A stretch of DNA of 64,000 nt from Paracoccus stylophorae. GTDB taxonomy: Bacteria; Pseudomonadota; Alphaproteobacteria; Rhodobacterales; Rhodobacteraceae. The notes beneath the pieces are model-generated. The model was not told where the DNA came from. It made no database searches and saw nothing but the letters and a program-made list of their open reading frames with translations. Each line of letters begins with the position of its first letter. Positions within the stretch are counted from its first letter, which is position 1. The position numbers were made by a program, and so were the translations under genes. Positions 1-9,307 of the stretch are shown here, piece after piece. Location: positions 2,275,001 to 2,339,000 of the forward strand of contig NZ_CP067134.1 of assembly GCF_028553765.1 (NCBI RefSeq), written 5' to 3'.

Positions 1-187
1 CGCCTACGTGCTGCCCTCGAGCGAGAGCTTCACCTTCACAGTGCACGCCGTCTACCTGCCGCGCCCGCGTATCGAGATTTCCGGGCCTCAGGGCGTGCAG
101 GCGACCTTCGACTGGCAGGCCGCGCGCGACAGCGTCGTCGGCCGGATGTGCACCGCCACCCTCGTGAACGACGTGGAGAGTTACTGA
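1..187 (+). CDS. Phage tail tube protein, C-terminal part (cut by window edge)
   Basis: Open in frame 2 from the first base and ending at a TGA at 185-187. The visible 61 residues end with VVGRMCTATLVNDVESY and contain an HAVYLPRPRIEISGPQG segment, which I associate with the major tail or tail-tube proteins of Rhodobacteraceae siphophages. It would polymerise around the tape measure to form the tail tube. The stop overlaps the ATG of the tail assembly chaperone (TGATG), so the two are translationally coupled. Tube, chaperone, tape measure is the usual siphophage order, and that position is the main support. The N-terminus lies outside the window. Confidence 0.6.
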   Translation, partial: AYVLPSSESFTFTVHAVYLPRPRIEISGPQGVQATFDWQAARDSVVGRMCTATLVNDVESY

Positions 188-642
188 TGCTGACGCTCGA
201 TTTGACCAGCGCGCCGCGCTGGCATGACCTCGCGCCCGGCGTCCGGGTTCAACTCCGCCCGCTGACCACCGCCCTGATGGTGGCGACGCGCAGCGACCCC
301 GTAGTGGAGGCGGTCCCCGAGGAGGCCTCGGACGAGGAACGCGCCGTCGCTTTCGCGAAGGCGCTCGCGCGGCGTGCCGTGCTCGTCTGGGACGGCATCG
401 GCGACGCCGACGGCAACCCCATCGACCCAAGCCCCGAGGCCATCGACGCGCTGCTCGATGTCTGGCCGATCTTCGAGGCCTTCCAGCTGACCTATGTCTC
501 GAAGGGTCTGCTGCTGGAGCAGGAAAAAAACGTCTCCGCGCTCTCGCCGAGTGGTCCTTCGGCGGGGGCGACCGCTACTGCGAGGGTTGCGAACCCTGCG
601 AAGGCAGCCCGCAAGCCTGCCCGGACTGCCCGGCGCGGCTGA
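187..642 (+). CDS. Phage tail assembly chaperone, unshifted (G-type) product
   Basis: 151 residues starting MLTLDLTSAPRWHDLAPG, with the ATG overlapping the tube gene's stop. In siphophages the gene between the tail tube and tape measure makes a chaperone that coats the tape measure during tail assembly. The conserved part runs to about residue 115 (SKGLLLEQEK). At that point the mRNA has an A AAA AAC heptamer, and the rest of this frame is low-complexity Ala/Arg sequence that looks non-conserved. The product therefore fits the short form of a frameshifting G/GT pair. An in-frame start at 148 would add 13 residues but overlaps the tube gene, so I prefer 187. Confidence 0.75.
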   Translation: MLTLDLTSAPRWHDLAPGVRVQLRPLTTALMVATRSDPVVEAVPEEASDEERAVAFAKALARRAVLVWDGIGDADGNPIDPSPEAIDALLDVWPIFEAFQLTYVSKGLLLEQEKNVSALSPSGPSAGATATARVANPAKAARKPARTARRG

Positions 643-881
643 ACCGGCCGGAAACTCCGGAGGGTTGGCAGGTCTGGGACCTCGTCGGCCGCCTCGGAGG
701 CCAGCTCCGCGTTCTGCCGGGCGCGGTGATCGGCTGGGACATGTCGGCCGCGCTGGTGCTCGCGGGCGCGCTCGGCGTGCCGCCGCTCGCCATGGCCGAA
801 CTGCTGCCCGTCATCGAAGCGGTGATGGTCACCAAGCTCAACGAACAGATGGATCACTCCCATGGCGGAAAAACGGGTTAG
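187..881 (+). CDS. Tail assembly chaperone, -1 frameshifted (GT-type) fusion product
   Basis: If ribosomes slip back one base at the A AAA AAC heptamer (525-531), reading continues in the other frame to a TAG at 879-881. This adds about 116 residues and gives a product of about 230. The added domain is plausible protein: AEWSFGGGDRYCEGCEP, four CxxC-like pairs (CEGC, CEPC, CPDC), a hydrophobic stretch LVLAGALGVPPLAMAELL, and no internal stop. It has no good independent start, and its stop lies 20 bases inside the tape-measure gene. This is the arrangement of lambda gpG/gpGT. The shift is inferred from sequence only. Confidence 0.65.
525..531 (+). promoter_or_regulatory. Slippery heptamer for programmed -1 frameshifting
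   Basis: The bases A AAA AAC sit in the correct phase for the chaperone frame (codons gaA AAA AAC). This X XXY YYZ form is among the most efficient -1 slippery sequences known. It lies where the conserved chaperone region ends and joins a long -1 frame open to 881. The following 60 bases are GC-rich and could form a stimulatory structure, but I did not fold them. Confidence 0.7.
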
Positions 882-3279
882 CGTCCGCCTCGCGGCCGTG
901 GGCGGACGGCAGGTGCGCGCCGAGCTGGAAGGTGTCGGTGAGGCCGGGTCGCGTGGCTTCGGGCGGCTTAGCCGCGAGATGGAGGCTGCCAACGCCCGGC
1001 TCGCAGCCTTCTCGCGGCGGGTGCGGGTCGCGGCCGCTGCCGCCGTGGCAGCCGCTGCAGCCGCGGGCGTGGCGATGATCCGGTCCGGCCTGCAGACGGT
1101 CGATGCACAGGCCAAGCTCGCCCAGTCGCTCGGCACCACCGTCGCCTCGATCCAGACGCTGGAGCGCGCGGGCGAGCTGGCCGGTGTGTCGATGTCCGGC
1201 ATCGAGCAGGCCACCAAGGATCTGACGCGCCGTCTCAGCCAGGCGGCCGCCGAGACCGGTCCAGCCGCCGACGCGCTCGACCGGCTGGGCCTTTCCGCCA
1301 ACGAGCTGATCGCCCTGCCGCTGGACCAGCGCGTGGGTGCGATCAACGCCGCCATCGAGAGCTTCGTGCCCGCCGCCGAACGCGCGGCTGTCGCGGGCCA
1401 GCTTTTCGGCGAAGAAGGCTCGATCGCCATGTCGCGGATCGACACCGCGACGCTGCGCCAGGCGACCGAGGACGTCCTCGCCTTCGGTGTCGTCGTCTCC
1501 GAACAGGACGCCGACCAGATCGAGCGGACGAACGATGCCATCTCCCGGCTCGGGCTGATCTGGCGCGGGCTGTCGAACCAGCTGGCGGTTGCCGCCGCAC
1601 CCGCACTGGAAGCGGTCGCAGATGCGATGGCGTCTGTTTCAAGCCGCACCGGGCCTCTGGGCATCGCGATCCGCGGGCTCTTCGACAACATCGGCCGCCT
1701 GACCACCTATGCCGCCACCTTCGCAGCTTTCCTCGCCGGTCGCTGGGTCGCCGGCATGGCTGCGGCGGCGCTCTCCGTGCGGGGCCTCGCCACGGCGTTG
1801 GTCGTCCTGCGCGGGGCGCTGATCCGCACCGGCATCGGCGCGCTGATCGTCGGCGCGGGCGAGCTCGTCTACCAGTTCACCCGTCTCGTCTCTGGCGCGG
1901 GCGGCTTCGGCGAGGCGATGTCGCTCCTGAAGGACCTCGCGGTCGAGGTCTGGGAGCGGATCAGGATGGGTGCGGCGGCGGCGGGTGCGGCCGCCACGGC
2001 GATGTTCTTCGACCTGAAGGCGGATGCGGCCTCGGGCATGCAGAGCGCCATCGAGAGCGTGGTGGGCTTCGGCAACACCGCCGCGAACACGTTCGAGGGC
2101 GCCTACGAGGCGATCAAGGCGATCTGGGGCCTGCTGCCTGCTGCCATCGGCGATCTGGCGTTCCAGGCGGCCAACAGCCTGGTCGACGGCGTCGAGGCGA
2201 TGCTGAACGGCGTGGTCTCGCGCATCAACGGCTTCATTGGCGGCATCAACCAGGGGCTAGAAGCGCTGGGGTCGGAGCGCCGCATCACGCTGGTGCCCGA
2301 CCTCGATCTCGGCGAGATCGAGAACCGCTTCGAGGGGGCAGCCAGTGCCGCCACGACGGCGGCGCAGGCGGCGTTCGACAGGGCCTTCGAGGACAACCCG
2401 CTGACCGCGCCCGATCTCGGTCTGACCGATGCGGCGAACCGCGCGCTCGACTCCGCGAACCTCTATCGCGGCGCCGCGCGCGATCTGGCGGAAGGGGCGC
2501 GTGCACCCCTCGAAAGCTGGCAGGCCCTGCGCGACGCGGTTCGCAGCACCGACGAGGCCAGTACCGATGCGCTGACCGAGGCCACCGGCGCGGCCGAGCG
2601 GCTGGAGACGGCGCTCGGCGATGCGGGACGGGCCGCGACGGGTGCTGGTGCGGCGGCCGGAGCTGCTGCCGCTGCGGCAGAGCCCGCGACCGAGGCGGCC
2701 GTCACGGGCTGGCAGGCGGTCACCGCCGCGCTGTCGGACTACGCCAGCAAGGCGCGGGAAATCGGCGGCGACATTGGCCAGAGCCTCGTCGGCGCCTTCC
2801 AGTCGGCCGAGAACGCGGTGGGCCAGTTCGTGCGGACCGGCAAGCTGAACTTTCGCGATCTGGTGACGTCGCTGCTGGCCGATCTCGCCCAACTGGCGGC
2901 GCGGCGGTTCATCCTCGGGCCGATCGCCAATGCGCTCTCCGGCGCGTTCTCCGGCGCGGGCGGCATCTTCGCCAATGTGCTCCACGCTGGCGGGATGGTC
3001 GGATCGGCTGGACCCTCGCGGATGGTTCCCGCGATGGCCTTCGCCTCTGCCCCACGAATGCATGGCGGCGGAATGGCCGGACTTCGCCATGACGAGGTGC
3101 CCGCGATCCTGCAGCGCGGTGAGCGGGTGCTGTCGCGGCGCGAGGCCCAGAGCTACGGCGCGGGCGGCGGCGTCACCGTCACCATCATGGCCCGCGACGC
3201 CGAGAGCTTCCGCCAGTCGCGCACGCAGGTCGCCGCCGACATCGCCCGGGCCGTGTCGCTCGGGCGGAGGGGTATGTGA
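862..3279 (+). CDS. Phage tail tape measure protein
   Basis: 805 residues, short for a tape measure, suggesting a short tail. An Ala-rich helical region (about residues 50-75) is followed by a long helical body with hydrophobic segments around residues 285-340 (TYAATFAAFLAGRWVAG, RTGIGALIVGAGELVYQ). The C-terminal part, around residues 640-690 (GDIGQSLVGAFQSAENAVGQ, then LNFRDLVTSLLADLAQLA), resembles the lambda gpH-type tape-measure C-terminal domain. It is followed by a glycine-rich tail with LRHDEVPAILQRGERVLSR. The start overlaps the frameshifted chaperone's stop. The protein sets tail length and probably helps DNA cross the cell envelope. Confidence 0.9.
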   Translation: MAEKRVSVRLAAVGGRQVRAELEGVGEAGSRGFGRLSREMEAANARLAAFSRRVRVAAAAAVAAAAAAGVAMIRSGLQTVDAQAKLAQSLGTTVASIQTLERAGELAGVSMSGIEQATKDLTRRLSQAAAETGPAADALDRLGLSANELIALPLDQRVGAINAAIESFVPAAERAAVAGQLFGEEGSIAMSRIDTATLRQATEDVLAFGVVVSEQDADQIERTNDAISRLGLIWRGLSNQLAVAAAPALEAVADAMASVSSRTGPLGIAIRGLFDNIGRLTTYAATFAAFLAGRWVAGMAAAALSVRGLATALVVLRGALIRTGIGALIVGAGELVYQFTRLVSGAGGFGEAMSLLKDLAVEVWERIRMGAAAAGAAATAMFFDLKADAASGMQSAIESVVGFGNTAANTFEGAYEAIKAIWGLLPAAIGDLAFQAANSLVDGVEAMLNGVVSRINGFIGGINQGLEALGSERRITLVPDLDLGEIENRFEGAASAATTAAQAAFDRAFEDNPLTAPDLGLTDAANRALDSANLYRGAARDLAEGARAPLESWQALRDAVRSTDEASTDALTEATGAAERLETALGDAGRAATGAGAAAGAAAAAAEPATEAAVTGWQAVTAALSDYASKAREIGGDIGQSLVGAFQSAENAVGQFVRTGKLNFRDLVTSLLADLAQLAARRFILGPIANALSGAFSGAGGIFANVLHAGGMVGSAGPSRMVPAMAFASAPRMHGGGMAGLRHDEVPAILQRGERVLSRREAQSYGAGGGVTVTIMARDAESFRQSRTQVAADIARAVSLGRRGM

Positions 3280-3340
3280 GTGCGACCCCGCAAGTGGGAA
3301 CCGGCTGCGGGGGCCAGAGCGCGAACCATGGAGAGACTTG

Positions 3341-3967
3341 ATGGCGTTTCACGAGGTCCGGTTTCCCGACAATATCAGCCGGGGCGCGCGTGGCGGGCCG
3401 GAGCGGCGCACGCAGATCGTCGAGCTCGCCTCGGGCGACGAGGAGAGGAACGCCAGCTGGGCCAACTCGCGCCGCCGTTACGATGTCGCCTACGGCATCC
3501 GCCGCGCGGACGATCTCGCCGCCGTCGTCGCCTTCTTCGAGGCGCGGAACGGTCGCCTCCACGGTTTCCGCTTCAAGGACTGGGGCGACCACAAGTCTTG
3601 CTTGCCTTCGGGCACGCCATCGCCGACCGACCAGGCGATCGGCTCCGGCGATGGCGCGACGACCGTCTTCCAGCTGGTGAAGCGCTACGCCTCCGGCGCG
3701 CAATCCTGGACTCGCACGATCGCCAAGCCGGTCGCCGGCACGGTCCGCATCACGCTCGATGGCGCGGAGCAGCTCGGCGGCTGGTCCGTCGACACGACCA
3801 CCGGCTTGGTGACCTTCGAAAGCGCGCCCGCCGAGGGCGTCGCCATCACCGCGGGCTTCGCCTTCGACGTGCCGGTCCGCTTCGACACCGACGTGCTCGA
3901 TGTAACGCTAGACCTCGAGCGGCTCGGCTCGATCACTTCCATTCCGCTTCTGGAACTGCGCCGATGA
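3341..3967 (+). CDS. DUF2460 / TIGR02217-type distal tail protein
   Basis: 208 residues starting MAFHEVRFPDNISRGARGG after a GGAGAG ribosome-binding site. The opening 'F-x-E-V-x-F-P-x-x-I-S-x-G-A-x-G-G' and the YDVAYGIRRADDL...FFEARNGRLHGFRFKDWGDH region are hallmarks of DUF2460. This is the family of the distal tail protein in the Rhodobacter gene transfer agent, where it joins tube to baseplate. The stop overlaps the next ATG (ATGA), so DUF2460, DUF2163 and NlpC/P60 form a tight translationally coupled set, as in GTA tail clusters. Confidence 0.93.
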   Translation: MAFHEVRFPDNISRGARGGPERRTQIVELASGDEERNASWANSRRRYDVAYGIRRADDLAAVVAFFEARNGRLHGFRFKDWGDHKSCLPSGTPSPTDQAIGSGDGATTVFQLVKRYASGAQSWTRTIAKPVAGTVRITLDGAEQLGGWSVDTTTGLVTFESAPAEGVAITAGFAFDVPVRFDTDVLDVTLDLERLGSITSIPLLELRR

Positions 3968-4848
3968 AGACTCTCAATCCCGCCCTGCAGGCCCATCTTG
4001 AAGTGGGCACGACCACGCTCGCCTGGTGCTGGCGGATCGCCCGCGCCGATGGCGTCACCTTCGGCTTCACCGATCACGACCGGACGCTCGCCTTCGATGG
4101 CACTGACTTCGAGCCCGAGAGCGGGCTCACGGCCTCAGAGGTGCGCTCGGGCTCGGACCTGTCGGTCGATGCGCAGGATGCCGAGGGCGTGCTGACCTCC
4201 GACCGGATCACCGAGACCGACATCCTCGACGGCCGCTGGGACAACGCCGAGGTCGAGGTCTGGCGCGTGAACTGGACCAACACCGGCCAGCGCGTGCTGA
4301 TGCGGCGCGGGGCGATAGGCCAGATCCGGCGTGGGCGGCTCGCCTTCGTCGCGGAGGTCCGCTCGCTCGCGCATGTGCTGGGCCAGACAGTCGGGCGGAC
4401 CTTCCAGGCGACCTGCGATGCCGCGCTCGGGGACGCCCGCTGCGGCGTCGATCTCGAGGATCCGGCCTACAAGGGAACCGGCGCCGTCATCGATCTCCTG
4501 CGCGACAGGGCCTTCACCGCCTCGGGGCTCGGCGGGTTCGCTTCTGGCTGGTTCACCTTCGGCACCATCGAATGGACGAGCGGCGCGAACGCGGGGCGGC
4601 GCACCGAGGTGCTGGGCCATGACGTAGCGGACTGCATCGCCGTGCTGACCCTGCTCGAGGCGCCGGTGCGCGCGATCGCCGAAGACGATGCCTTCACCAT
4701 CCGCGCGGGCTGCGACAAGCGGATCGAGACCTGTGGCGCGAAGTTCGCCAACACCGCCAACTTCCGCGGCTTCCCGCACATCCCGGGCCAGGACACAGTT
4801 CTACGCTACGCCACGAAGGATGGCGGGCATGAGGGGTCCGTGCTGTGA
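3964..4848 (+). CDS. DUF2163 / BR0599-type tail hub protein
   Basis: 294 residues starting MKTLNPALQAHLEVGTTTLA at the ATG that overlaps the preceding stop. The frame is open well upstream, but this start gives the normal family N-terminus. The N-terminal half is DUF2163 (WCWRIARADGVTFGFTDHD). The C-terminal half is the BR0599 domain, with cysteines in FQATCDAALGDARCGVDL and RAGCDKRIETCGAKFAN and the FRGFPHIPGQD ending. The RcGTA homologue is the hub protein, whose conserved cysteines are reported to bind an iron-sulfur cluster. Four or more cysteines are present here, so that could hold. Confidence 0.93.
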   Translation: MKTLNPALQAHLEVGTTTLAWCWRIARADGVTFGFTDHDRTLAFDGTDFEPESGLTASEVRSGSDLSVDAQDAEGVLTSDRITETDILDGRWDNAEVEVWRVNWTNTGQRVLMRRGAIGQIRRGRLAFVAEVRSLAHVLGQTVGRTFQATCDAALGDARCGVDLEDPAYKGTGAVIDLLRDRAFTASGLGGFASGWFTFGTIEWTSGANAGRRTEVLGHDVADCIAVLTLLEAPVRAIAEDDAFTIRAGCDKRIETCGAKFANTANFRGFPHIPGQDTVLRYATKDGGHEGSVL

Positions 4849-5279
4849 CCTCCGCCGATCCCACCCGCGTCATCGCAATTGCGCGCTCCTGGCTCGGCAC
4901 GCCGTATCACGATCAGGCCAGCCTGCGCGGCATCGGCTGCGACTGCCTTGGGTTGGCGCGGGGCGTCTGGCGCGAGGTCGTCGGCCCCGAGCCGTTCCCG
5001 ATCCCGCCCTATAGCCGCGACTGGGGCGAGACCGGCCCCCGCGAGGTTCTAGCCGAGGGTGCGCGGCGGATGATGATCGAGATGCAACCAACGGCAGCCG
5101 GTCCCGGTGCGCTGGTCCTGTTCCGCATGAAGCCTCGCGCCATCGCCAAGCATGTCGGGATCCTGACTGGTCCCGACACCTTCCTCCACGCTTATGAGCG
5201 GCTCGGCGTGACCGAGGAACCGTTCACCCCATCCTGGCGGCGGCGCATCGCCTTCGCCTTCCTGTTCCCGCAACGCTGA
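4845..5279 (+). CDS. Phage NlpC/P60 family cell-wall peptidase
   Basis: 144 residues with a GTG start inside GTGA of the upstream gene. It belongs to the phage NlpC subfamily (TIGR02219). The GCDCLGLARGVWREV motif places the catalytic Cys at residue 34, and AKHVGIL gives the catalytic His at about residue 103. The RSWLGTPYHDQAS opening is also characteristic. In GTA and phage tails this tip-associated enzyme locally opens peptidoglycan during DNA entry. No signal peptide is visible, consistent with a structural virion protein. Confidence 0.93.
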   Translation: MTSADPTRVIAIARSWLGTPYHDQASLRGIGCDCLGLARGVWREVVGPEPFPIPPYSRDWGETGPREVLAEGARRMMIEMQPTAAGPGALVLFRMKPRAIAKHVGILTGPDTFLHAYERLGVTEEPFTPSWRRRIAFAFLFPQR

Positions 5280-5288
5280 GACCCGAAC

Positions 5289-8200
5289 ATGGCCACCCTC
5301 GTTCTCGGTGCCGCTGGCGCCGCCATTGGCGGCAGCATCGGCGGCGCGATCCTTGGTGTCAGCGCCGCGACCATCGGCGGTTTCATCGGCTCCACCATCG
5401 GCTCTGTCGTCGACAGCTGGATCGTCTCTTCGCTCGCGCCCACGCAGCGTATCGAGGGCGCGCGGCTCGACACGCTCCGCATCACCTCCGCCACCGAAGG
5501 CGCGGTCATCCCTCGGCTCTATGGCCGGATGCGGATGGGCGGCAACATCATCTGGGCGACCGATTTCCGCGAGGAGACGAAGACCACCACGCAGGGCGGC
5601 GGCAAGGGCGGCGGGGGCGGCAAGGTCAAGACGACCGAGTATCTGTACTACGCCTCCTTCGCCGTGGCGCTCTGCGAAGGCCCGATCACCGGGATCGGGC
5701 GCATCTGGGCCGACGGCAAGCCGATGGACCTCTCCGGCGTCACCTGGCGCTGGTATCCCGGCGACGAGACGCAGACGGCGGACCCGTTCATCGCCGCGAA
5801 GATGGGCGCGGCCAACACCCCCGCCTATCGCGGTACGGCCTATGTGGTCTTCGAGGAGCTGGCGCTCTCGACTTATGGCAACCGCCTGCCGCAGCTCTCC
5901 TTCGAGGTGTTCCGGCCGCTCGCCGATCCCGACACTGCCGAAGGGCTGACCCGCGCCGTCACCATGATCCCGGCCTCGGGCGAGTTCACCTACGCGACGC
6001 AGGCCATCCGCAAGACCGATGGCGGCGCGACGGTGCCCGAGAACCTGAACGCGCTGGCCGACTCCACGGACATGGTGGAGGCGCTGGACCGGCTGCAGGC
6101 GATGGCGCCCGCGGTCGAGAGCGTCAGCCTCGTGGTGGCGTGGTTCGGCGACGATCTGCGGGCGGGCTCCTGCAAGGTGCGGCCCGGCGTCGAGGTGTCG
6201 GCCAAATCCACCACGCCCGCCAGCTGGTCGGTGAACGGCGTGAGCCGCACCAATGCCTTCCTTGTGAGCCGCGACGATCAGGACCGCCCCGTCTATGGCG
6301 GCACGCCGTCCGACTTCGCGGTGGTGCAGGCGATCCAGGAGATGAAGGCGCGCGGGCTGCGTGTGACATTCTACCCGTTCATCCTGATGGACGTGCCGCC
6401 CGGCAACAGCCTGCCGAACCCGTATTCCGACAACGCCGCCGGGACCGGCCAGCCCGCTTTCCCCTGGCGGGGCCGGATCACCTGTTCGCCTGCAGCGGGG
6501 TTCGCCGGGACCGTCGACAAGACCGCCACGGCCGCAAGCCAGGTCGCGGCGCTGTTCGGCGCGGCCACGCCTGCGAGCTTCAGCGTCTTGGGTCAGTCGG
6601 TTTCGTGGGCAGGCACGCCTGGCGACTGGGGCCTGCGGCGGATGGTGCTGCACTACGCCCATCTCTGCGCGGCGGCAGGCGGGGTCGATGCGTTCCTCAT
6701 CGGCACCGAGATGCCGGGGCTGACAACGATCCGCTCGGGCGCCAGCGCCTATCCGGCGGTGCAGGCCTATCGGGACCTCCTCGCGGATGTCCGCTCGATC
6801 CTCGGGTCCGGCACCAGGATCGGCTATGCGGCCGACTGGAGCGAGTATTTCGGGCACCAGCCGGGCGATGGCAGCGGCGACGTGTTCTTCCACCTCGACC
6901 CGCTCTGGGCCGATCCGGAGATCGATTTCGTCGGGATCGACAACTACATGCCGCTGTCGGACTGGCGCGACGGGTTCGAGCACGCGGATGCGGCCGAGGG
7001 CTGGCCCGCGATCTACGACCGGGCCTACCTGCAGGGGAACATCGCGGGGGGCGAAGGCTTCGACTGGTTCTATGCCAGCGCGGCGGATCGCACCGCGCAG
7101 GTGCGGACCCCGATCACTGACGGCGCGGCGGCCAAGCCGTGGGTCTTCCGCTACAAGGATCTGCGCGCCTGGTGGTCGAACGCGCATTACGACCGGCCGG
7201 GCGGGGTGGAGAGCGGGACGCCGACGGCATGGACGCCGCAATCCAAGCCGATCTGGTTCACCGAGTTGGGCTGTCCCGCCATCGACCGGGGCACCAACCA
7301 GCCCAACGTCTTCTTCGACCCGAAGTCCTCGGAAAGCTTCACGCCGCATTTCTCGCGGGGCTGGCGCGACGACGCGATCCAGCGGGCCTATCTCGAGGCG
7401 ACGTATCTCTGGTGGGGCACCCCGGCGAACAACCCACTCTCGTCGGTCTACGGTGGCCGGATGGTGCATGTGCCCGAATGCGCCGCCTGGACCTGGGACG
7501 CGCGGCCCTATCCGTTCTTCCCGGCGCTGACCGACGTCTGGACGGACGGCGCGAACTGGCGGCTCGGCCACTGGCTGACGGGGCGGCTCGGGGCGGTGTC
7601 GCTTGCCGCGCTCGTGCGGCACCTCTGCCTGCGCGCCGGGCTGCCCGAGGACCGCATCGACGTCACCGGGCTTTGGGGCGCGGTCGAGGGCTACGCCATC
7701 ACGGCGCTGGAGAGTCCGCGCGCGTCGATCACCACGCTGTCGCGCCACTTCGGCTTCGACGCCGTGGAGACCGAGGGCGTGATCCGTTTCATCATGCGTG
7801 GCCGGGCGTCGGTCGCCACGTTCGATCCCGACGATCTTGTGGCCGCCCGCGAGGGCGACGTGCTGGAACTGACGCGGGGCCAGGAGACGGAACTGCCGCA
7901 GGCGCTGAAGTGGCAGGTCGCCCGCGCCGACGAGGATTACGACGCGGCCCTCGTCGAGGCGCGGCGCATCACCGTCGACACGACACGGATCGCCTCGGAG
8001 AGCTTCCCGATGGCGGTGCCGCCCGAGGAAGCCGAGCGGCGCTGCCGCCGCGCGCTGATGGAGGCGTGGGTGGGGCGCGAGACGGCGGCATTCCGTCTGC
8101 CGCCCTCGCGGCTCGCGCTCGATCCGGCGGACCCGATCCGGCTCGCCCATGACGGGCGGCTGGTCGACCTGCGGCTCGTCTCCATCGCCGACGCGGAGGC

Positions 8201-9254
8201 TCGCGGCATCGAGGCGGTCCGCCAGGATCGCGCGACCTACGACCTGCCGCCCGGCGATCCCCGCGCGGCGTCGCTGACGCGCGCCGTGGTGTTCGGCGCG
8301 CCGGACGCGGTGCTGATGGACCTGCCGCAGCTGACCGAGGACCAGCCCGCGCACCGGCCGCTGGTCGCGGCGCACGCCGTTCCTTGGCCGGGCGAGATGG
8401 CGGTGTTCCGCAGCCCCTCGACCGATAGCTTCGATCTGCTGACCACGTTTGGCAGCCGCGCCCGGATCGGCACGCTGGTGTCGGACTTCTACCCGGGCCC
8501 CATGTCGCGCTTCGATCTCGGAAACGCGCTGGTGGTCGAATTGCTGACCGGCACGCTGGAGAGCGTCACCGACCTAACGCTGTTCGGCGGGGCGAACGCG
8601 CTCGCGATCGAGAGCGTGCCAGGCGTCTGGGAGATCGTACAGGCGGGCGCGGCGGAGCTTCTGGCGCCCGGGCGGTATCGCCTGACCCGACTCCTCCGCG
8701 GTCAGCGCGGCACGGAAGGCGCGATGGGCAATCCGGCGCCTGCGGGCGCGCGGGTGGTGGTGCTCGACGACAGCCTCGCGTCCCTGCCGATCGACGAGGC
8801 CGATCTCGGATTGCCGTGGAACTGGTGCATCGGCCCAGCCAGCCGCCCGGTCAGCGACGAGACCTATGTGGCGCAGGTCTTCACGCCCGAAGGCGTCGGA
8901 CTGCGACCCTTCTCTGTCGCCCATGTCGAGCAGCCGTGGCGTCGCCCACGCACGCCCGGCGATCTGACGATCCGCTGGACGCGCCGGTCGCGCGCGCTTT
9001 CGGCCGACAGCTGGGGCGGGCTTGAGGTGCCGCTGGCCGAGGAACTGGAGGCCTATGAGGTCGAGATCCTCGACGGCACCGCCGTGACGCGCGTGCTGAG
9101 CACGCCCACCACGAGCGCGATCTACACCGCCGCCCAGCAGACCGCCGACTGGGGCGCGCCGCTCGACCCCGGCGAGAGCCTCACCGTCCGCATCTTCCAG
9201 CTCTCCGCCCTCGTCGGGCGGGGCGCGCCCAAGACCGTCACGCTGATACTCTGA
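5289..9254 (+). CDS. GTA-like 'megatron' tail tip / host-specificity protein with TIM-barrel domain
   Basis: 1321 residues. The N-terminus is a glycine-zipper membrane-like stretch (GAAGAAIGGSIGGAILGVSA), followed by tail-tip beta domains and a Gly/Lys linker (about residue 103). A glycosidase-like TIM barrel (GTA_TIM) covers about residues 430-730, with candidate acidic residues in FLIGTEMPG (about 470) and WFTELGCPA (about 656). The C-terminal part holds tail-protein beta domains and RLTRLLRGQRGTEGAMG, a conserved motif of this family. The homologue in the Rhodobacter gene transfer agent forms the tail-tip spike and receptor-binding scaffold. It ends the structural tail operon core. Confidence 0.92.
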   Translation: MATLVLGAAGAAIGGSIGGAILGVSAATIGGFIGSTIGSVVDSWIVSSLAPTQRIEGARLDTLRITSATEGAVIPRLYGRMRMGGNIIWATDFREETKTTTQGGGKGGGGGKVKTTEYLYYASFAVALCEGPITGIGRIWADGKPMDLSGVTWRWYPGDETQTADPFIAAKMGAANTPAYRGTAYVVFEELALSTYGNRLPQLSFEVFRPLADPDTAEGLTRAVTMIPASGEFTYATQAIRKTDGGATVPENLNALADSTDMVEALDRLQAMAPAVESVSLVVAWFGDDLRAGSCKVRPGVEVSAKSTTPASWSVNGVSRTNAFLVSRDDQDRPVYGGTPSDFAVVQAIQEMKARGLRVTFYPFILMDVPPGNSLPNPYSDNAAGTGQPAFPWRGRITCSPAAGFAGTVDKTATAASQVAALFGAATPASFSVLGQSVSWAGTPGDWGLRRMVLHYAHLCAAAGGVDAFLIGTEMPGLTTIRSGASAYPAVQAYRDLLADVRSILGSGTRIGYAADWSEYFGHQPGDGSGDVFFHLDPLWADPEIDFVGIDNYMPLSDWRDGFEHADAAEGWPAIYDRAYLQGNIAGGEGFDWFYASAADRTAQVRTPITDGAAAKPWVFRYKDLRAWWSNAHYDRPGGVESGTPTAWTPQSKPIWFTELGCPAIDRGTNQPNVFFDPKSSESFTPHFSRGWRDDAIQRAYLEATYLWWGTPANNPLSSVYGGRMVHVPECAAWTWDARPYPFFPALTDVWTDGANWRLGHWLTGRLGAVSLAALVRHLCLRAGLPEDRIDVTGLWGAVEGYAITALESPRASITTLSRHFGFDAVETEGVIRFIMRGRASVATFDPDDLVAAREGDVLELTRGQETELPQALKWQVARADEDYDAALVEARRITVDTTRIASESFPMAVPPEEAERRCRRALMEAWVGRETAAFRLPPSRLALDPADPIRLAHDGRLVDLRLVSIADAEARGIEAVRQDRATYDLPPGDPRAASLTRAVVFGAPDAVLMDLPQLTEDQPAHRPLVAAHAVPWPGEMAVFRSPSTDSFDLLTTFGSRARIGTLVSDFYPGPMSRFDLGNALVVELLTGTLESVTDLTLFGGANALAIESVPGVWEIVQAGAAELLAPGRYRLTRLLRGQRGTEGAMGNPAPAGARVVVLDDSLASLPIDEADLGLPWNWCIGPASRPVSDETYVAQVFTPEGVGLRPFSVAHVEQPWRRPRTPGDLTIRWTRRSRALSADSWGGLEVPLAEELEAYEVEILDGTAVTRVLSTPTTSAIYTAAQQTADWGAPLDPGESLTVRIFQLSALVGRGAPKTVTLIL

Positions 9255-9307
9255 GGCATCGCAATGAGTTCTGGAAGAGCACGCATCCTGCGGCGTAAGC
9301 TTGGGTC

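Noticed and set aside
492..1706. 404-codon minus-strand open frame
   Set aside because: Antisense to the chaperone and tape measure; Ser/Arg/Ala rich without motifs.
5049..8375. Very long minus-strand open frame (about 1108 codons)
   Set aside because: Antisense to the megatron gene; rich in Arg/Gly/Pro without recognisable motifs, as expected from high-GC shadow frames.
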